Shown here: in pieces, positions 6,678 through 8,700 of the stretch
Layout: each line of letters begins with the position of its first letter
Numbering within the stretch: the first letter of the stretch is position 1
Assembly: GCA_003646745.1 (NCBI GenBank)
Contig: QMLM01000056.1
Location: 1 to 8,700, forward strand
Source of the DNA: Deltaproteobacteria bacterium
GTDB taxonomy: Bacteria; Desulfobacterota; B13-G15; RBG-16-54-18
Length of the DNA stretch: 8,700 nucleotides
Direction of reading: 5' to 3'
The notes under the pieces: generated by a model
What the model saw: the letters and a program-made list of their open reading frames with translations, nothing else
Told to the model about the DNA's origin: nothing
Database searches by the model: none
Translations under genes and position numbers: made by a program

Positions 6678-6739
6678 TATTAAGCTAAGATCTTCTTGCT
6701 GCAATTTATCATCTTTTTGAGGACATTTTCGAGTATTTG

Positions 6740-6748
6740 TGCTAAAAT
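6740..6748 (+). promoter_or_regulatory. Extended -10 promoter candidate for the exodeoxyribonuclease III gene
   Basis: TGCTAAAAT fits the extended -10 pattern TGnTATAAT with one change. A TTGAGG at 6717-6722 could be a -35 box but is 20 nt away, longer than ideal, which an extended -10 can tolerate. The start point would fall near 6755, leaving a leader of about 15 nt that contains the ribosome site. Confidence 0.4.
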
Positions 6749-6758
6749 TGGCTTAAAA

Positions 6759-6766
6759 AAGGAGGG
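6759..6766 (+). promoter_or_regulatory. Ribosome binding site deciding the exodeoxyribonuclease III start
   Basis: AAGGAGGG precedes two adjacent ATG codons at 6769 and 6772. Distance from the AGGAGG core is 3 nt to the first and 6 nt to the second, so the second ATG is the likelier start. Confidence 0.65.
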
Positions 6767-6771
6767 ATATG

Positions 6772-7557
6772 ATGGGGACTTTTAAGATAGCTACCTACAA
6801 TGTGAACTCCATAAGATCCCGCCTTCACATAATAATACCCTGGCTTCAAGAAAATCGTCCTGCGGTCCTCTGCATGCAGGAGACTAAGGTGGAGGATGAA
6901 AAATTTCCCGTCAAGGAGTTTGGAGAAATAGGTTACCATGTGATCTTCAAGGGGCAGAAGAGATACAATGGAGTGGCAGTAGCCTCCCAACACAAGCCCC
7001 AGGAGGTTTCCTTTGGTCTCGATGATGGAGGGCCGGCAGACGAAGACCGTCTGATAAAGGGGGTTTTCTCAGGGGTAGCTGTGCTCAACACCTATGTCCC
7101 CCAAGGATATGACAGGCAAAGCCCCCAATTTGAGTATAAGCTTCAGTGGTTCAAACGCCTGAGGGACTTTATCGCGAGACACTACCGTCCCGCTGAACCC
7201 CTTGTTTGGTGTGGCGACCTCAATGTGGCTCCTGAGGAGATAGATGTGCACAACCCCAAAAGGCTCCTAGGACATGTCTGTTTTACCCCGGAGGTGTGGG
7301 AGGCTTTCGCCTTGGTAAAGTCGTGGGGATTTGTGGACATGTTCAGGAAACACCACCCCGGCGAACCCGGTCAATATACCTTTTACGACTACAGAGTCCC
7401 CAAAGCGGTGGAGAGGGGGCTGGGTTGGAGGGTGGATCATATTTTGGCCACCCCAGCCTTGGCAGATAGATCCAAAAGTTGTTATATAGACATGGGGCCA
7501 AGGCTTGCCGAAAAACCATCCGATCATACCATCTTGGTGGCTGAGTTCGAGATTTAA
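6772..7557 (+). CDS. xth: Exodeoxyribonuclease III / AP endonuclease (ExoIII family)
   Basis: This enzyme nicks DNA at abasic sites and removes nucleotides 3' to 5' in base excision repair, using a metal ion. The 261-residue protein carries every ExoIII landmark, with roles taken from the Escherichia coli enzyme: KIATYNVNSIRSRL (5-18) with Asn10, CMQETK (34-39) with metal ligand Glu37, NTYVPQG (106-112) with Tyr108, WCGDLNVAP (146-154) with Asp149 and Asn151, TFYDYR (203-208), GWRVDHIL (218-225) with Asp222, and PSDHTILVAEFE (249-260) with the catalytic Asp251-His252 pair. Length is typical and the gene looks intact. It stands alone between two intergenic regions, with its own promoter candidate and a possible terminator 40-65 nt after the stop, so it is probably a single-gene transcript. 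The start could be one codon earlier. Confidence 0.95.
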   Translation: MGTFKIATYNVNSIRSRLHIIIPWLQENRPAVLCMQETKVEDEKFPVKEFGEIGYHVIFKGQKRYNGVAVASQHKPQEVSFGLDDGGPADEDRLIKGVFSGVAVLNTYVPQGYDRQSPQFEYKLQWFKRLRDFIARHYRPAEPLVWCGDLNVAPEEIDVHNPKRLLGHVCFTPEVWEAFALVKSWGFVDMFRKHHPGEPGQYTFYDYRVPKAVERGLGWRVDHILATPALADRSKSCYIDMGPRLAEKPSDHTILVAEFEI

Positions 7558-7598
7558 AACCTCTGACAACAATATCCCATCTATCCTCTAGGCCTCTG

Positions 7599-7624
7599 AA
7601 AAGACGGATTGGTGCGAGTCTTTT
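7599..7624 (+). terminator. Possible weak terminator after the exodeoxyribonuclease III gene
   Basis: AAAAGAC (7599-7605) pairs perfectly with GTCTTTT (7618-7624) around a 12-nt loop, and the stem's own T-run at 7621-7624 is followed by ATAA. The stem is A-T rich, the loop is large and the T-run short, so termination would be weak at best. Confidence 0.3.
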
Positions 7625-7664
7625 ATAAACTTAGAGCTCCTTGCCCGGATTGGGGATGCAAAGT

Positions 7665-7685
7665 TGGTGACAAAAAGTGTCTCAG
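7665..7685. promoter_or_regulatory. Degenerate dyad, upstream copy of a possible activator site
   Basis: TGGTGAC then 7 nt then GTCTCAG, centred on 7675. The first arm equals that of the perfect dyad centred on 7728, and the arm spacing is the same; the second arm keeps GTC and the central C only. The 13 nt TTGGTGACAAAAA (7664-7676) recur exactly at 7717-7729. The centre lies about 182 bp upstream of the start predicted from the sigma-54 element. Confidence 0.45.
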
Positions 7686-7719
7686 CAATAAATACAATTG
7701 TAAAAACAATTCATTATTG
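7686..7719. repeat. AT-rich inverted repeat between the two dyads
   Basis: CAATAA (7686-7691) pairs with TTATTG (7714-7719), and AATTGT (7696-7701) pairs with ACAATT (7706-7711) around an AAAA loop; a short asymmetric internal loop separates the two 6-bp stems. No T-run follows. It could form a cruciform, be a protein site, or simply reflect the local A/T bias. Confidence 0.45.
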
Positions 7720-7738
7720 GTGACAAAAAACGTCACCA
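7718..7738. promoter_or_regulatory. Perfect dyad, possible enhancer-binding protein site
   Basis: TGGTGAC (7718-7724) and GTCACCA (7732-7738) form a perfect 7-bp inverted repeat with a 7-nt A-rich centre at 7728. It is about 100 bp upstream of the -24 box of the sigma-54 element, in the usual range for activator sites of such promoters. A terminator is unlikely because no T-run follows. The binding protein is unknown. Confidence 0.5.
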
Positions 7739-7829
7739 TCATGAGTGGAGTTAATGGTAATTTTATATTATAATCTTATAACTTGCTGGTTTTTAAGAGG
7801 TTATTTTGGCGTAGGGGAAAAACTCATAT

Positions 7830-7846
7830 TTGGCATAAAAAATGCT
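7830..7846 (+). promoter_or_regulatory. Sigma-54 (-24/-12) promoter of the diguanylate cyclase gene
   Basis: TTGGCATAAAAAATGCT matches the sigma-54 consensus YTGGCACGNNNNTTGCW: the invariant GG (7832-7833) and GC (7844-7845) have exactly the required spacing, and TTGGCA and TGCT agree in full. The start point is expected near 7857, giving a leader of about 85 nt before the ATG at 7942. Two dyads upstream fit the need of this sigma factor for a remote ATP-using activator. Confidence 0.65.
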
Positions 7847-7941
7847 GAGAGGGAGAGGTTCTGTTTTATTTTGTTGGGATCCTTAACTCTTTATGGGAGG
7901 TGGGGGTTTAGCAGCGAACACTGGGAGGCGAAAGATTAACA

Positions 7942-8700
7942 ATGACGTTTGTTTTAATTGTGCTGATAACTTCTATTCTGCTTCAATTTGCAGCCGCGGT
8001 TTTGGCCTTGAGGTTGATCCGGATTACCGGAAGGTTCAAAACGTGGGTGTTGATTGCAATGGCCCTTTTTCTTATAGCGATCCAGCGATCTGTTATTTTG
8101 TTCCGGCTTATCTTTGGGGACTTATCTCGAGTGCCTGATCTATCGGCCGAGCTAGTAGCACTTGCTACATCTGCCCTTATGGTGGCCGGAGTAGCTTGGA
8201 TTGCTCCGCTTTTTCTCTCCATCAAACGCTCGGAGGAGACGCTTCGGGAATCGGAGGGAAAGTATCGTTCTTTGGTGGAGTCTACCGAAGATTCTGTGTA
8301 CCTAGTAGATAGGCAGCGGCGATATCTTTTTATAAATGAGAAGTGTCTATCAAGACTTCGCTTGCCAATGGAAAAGGTCGTAGGCAGGGCCTACGGTGAG
8401 TTTCATTCCCCGGAAGATGAGAAGGAGTTTGCCGAAAAGGTTGAGGAGGTATTCGAAACCGGCAACTCCCTCCAGTATGAGCACAGAAGCCGCAGAGACG
8501 GGAGATATTTCCTCAGGACACTGAGTCCTGTCAAAGAGCCCGATGGGAGGACGACGGCTGTAACTGTGATTTCAAAGGACATCACCGAGCGCAAGCGACA
8601 GGAAGAGCAACTCGCCTATATGGCCACTCACGACACGCTGACCGGTCTTCCCAATCGGATGCTGTTCAACGACCGCCTCAACCTGGAGCTGGCTCACGCC
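7942..8700 (+). CDS. Membrane-bound PAS-GGDEF diguanylate cyclase, 5' part (runs off the window)
   Basis: The frame is open from ATG 7942 to the window end, giving 253 residues of a longer protein. Three membrane helices are predicted by eye at about 3-25, 34-57 and 69-93, followed by a short coiled link and a PAS domain (about 103-217) opening with SEGKYRSLVESTEDSVYLVD (104-123) and closing with the standard DITERKRQEEQL (213-224). The GGDEF domain then begins with the signature YMATHDTLTGLPNRMLFNDR (226-245); its GG(D/E)EF catalytic motif is beyond the window, so cyclase activity is inferred, and a further EAL domain cannot be excluded. Diguanylate cyclases make cyclic di-GMP from two GTP and tune motility and biofilm. 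The ATG is the first start after an in-frame TAG at 7909; GGGAGG is 13 nt upstream, rather far. Arginine codons here are mostly CGN, unlike the neighbouring AGR-rich exodeoxyribonuclease gene. A sigma-54 promoter precedes it. Confidence 0.85.
   Translation, partial: MTFVLIVLITSILLQFAAAVLALRLIRITGRFKTWVLIAMALFLIAIQRSVILFRLIFGDLSRVPDLSAELVALATSALMVAGVAWIAPLFLSIKRSEETLRESEGKYRSLVESTEDSVYLVDRQRRYLFINEKCLSRLRLPMEKVVGRAYGEFHSPEDEKEFAEKVEEVFETGNSLQYEHRSRRDGRYFLRTLSPVKEPDGRTTAVTVISKDITERKRQEEQLAYMATHDTLTGLPNRMLFNDRLNLELAHA

Larger units (their letters stand above)
6275..6771. other. AT-rich intergenic region between divergent purF and exodeoxyribonuclease III
   Basis: About 500 nt with no convincing gene separate two divergently transcribed genes, so it should hold both promoters. 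On the purF side the - strand has a perfect TATAAT (6289-6284), but no -35 box at a usual distance, and a start from it would leave almost no leader. On the other side there is an extended -10 element near 6740. A hairpin repeat lies at 6635-6677. An 88-codon - strand reading through 6438-6704 crosses that repeat, starts at TTG without a ribosome site and resembles nothing I know. No riboswitch fold was recognised. The AT content is clearly above that of the flanking genes. Confidence 0.6.
7558..7941. other. Intergenic region with repeats and a sigma-54 promoter
   Basis: This 384-nt gap has no supported gene. In order it holds a weak terminator-like hairpin (7599-7624), a degenerate dyad (7665-7685), an AT-rich hairpin (7686-7719), a second perfect dyad (7718-7738), a sigma-54 -24/-12 element (7830-7846) and a GGGAGG (7923-7928) before the diguanylate cyclase start. 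A 64-codon + strand reading at 7745-7939 lacks a good ribosome site and family likeness and is left out. A cyclic-di-GMP riboswitch (GEMM type) was looked for and not recognised. Confidence 0.65.

Noticed and set aside
6438..6704. An 88-codon - strand reading ending in a hydrophobic stretch.
   Set aside because: It begins at TTG with no ribosome site, runs through the hairpin repeat (which produces its NPP peptide) and matches nothing I know. A decayed gene is possible but not supported.
7664..7738. CRISPR-like direct repeats.
   Set aside because: Only two short copies, one degenerate, with a structured rather than unique spacer and no cas genes; a protein-binding site fits better.
7745..7939. 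A 64-codon + strand reading between the dyads and the cyclase.
   Set aside because: GTG start without a clear ribosome site, no recognisable family, and it contains the sigma-54 element; best read as chance.
7847..7941. Possible cyclic-di-GMP riboswitch in the leader of the cyclase gene.
   Set aside because: The GEMM core sequences and paired helices were not found; only G-rich stretches are present.

Overview
This window looks like chromosomal DNA from an anaerobic bacterium of the Desulfobacterota (old Deltaproteobacteria) or a related deep lineage such as Nitrospirota. The evidence is indirect: an AMMECR1-type protein, a phenylacetate-CoA-ligase-like enzyme of a type I associate with these bacteria, a bacterial eIF2B-like protein, an iron-sulfur type PurF, heavy use of AGG/AGA arginine codons, a C-rich/G-rich intergenic hairpin repeat and a sigma-54 promoter. 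The taxonomic guess is an inference. I see no phage genes, insertion sequence, CRISPR array, tRNA or rRNA.

Left block, + strand (1-2781): the 3' end of an AmmeMemoRadiSam protein A gene, then an exported SYLF-domain lipid-binding protein, a PaaK-like adenylate-forming enzyme with an altered nucleotide-binding loop, and a stand-alone pair of ACT domains of the aspartokinase type. Gaps are 28, 44 and 18 nt, so the genes may be co-transcribed. The last two look like a functional pair: a CoA-ligase-like enzyme and a small-molecule sensor.

Middle block, - strand (2793-6274), transcribed right to left: purF, pyrE, an eIF2B-alpha-like protein and a histidine phosphatase. The joins are a 1-nt gap and two 4-nt ATGA overlaps, so this is a tight, translationally coupled operon. 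PurF (purine) and PyrE (pyrimidine) both consume PRPP. The eIF2B-like gene belongs to a superfamily that includes ribose-1,5-bisphosphate and methylthioribose-1-phosphate isomerases, so a role in phosphoribosyl metabolism or its control is an attractive guess. The left and middle blocks converge with only 11 nt between stop codons.

Right part (6275-8700): an AT-rich intergenic region with one dispersed-type hairpin repeat and an extended -10 promoter, then a complete exodeoxyribonuclease III gene. After it, a 384-nt non-coding region carries two copies of a dyad spaced 53 bp centre to centre, a long AT-rich hairpin between them, and a sigma-54 -24/-12 promoter with correct spacing. This leads into a membrane-bound PAS-GGDEF diguanylate cyclase gene cut off by the window end. 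The layout (dyads about 130 and 180 bp upstream of a sigma-54 start) is that expected for a promoter controlled by an enhancer-binding protein, and it is the most interesting regulatory structure here.

Most genes are ordinary housekeeping. The items worth a second look are the sigma-54 region with its repeated dyad, the eIF2B-like protein in a PRPP-using operon without the isomerase cysteine, and the CoA-ligase-like protein lacking the usual Ser/Thr/Gly-rich loop.
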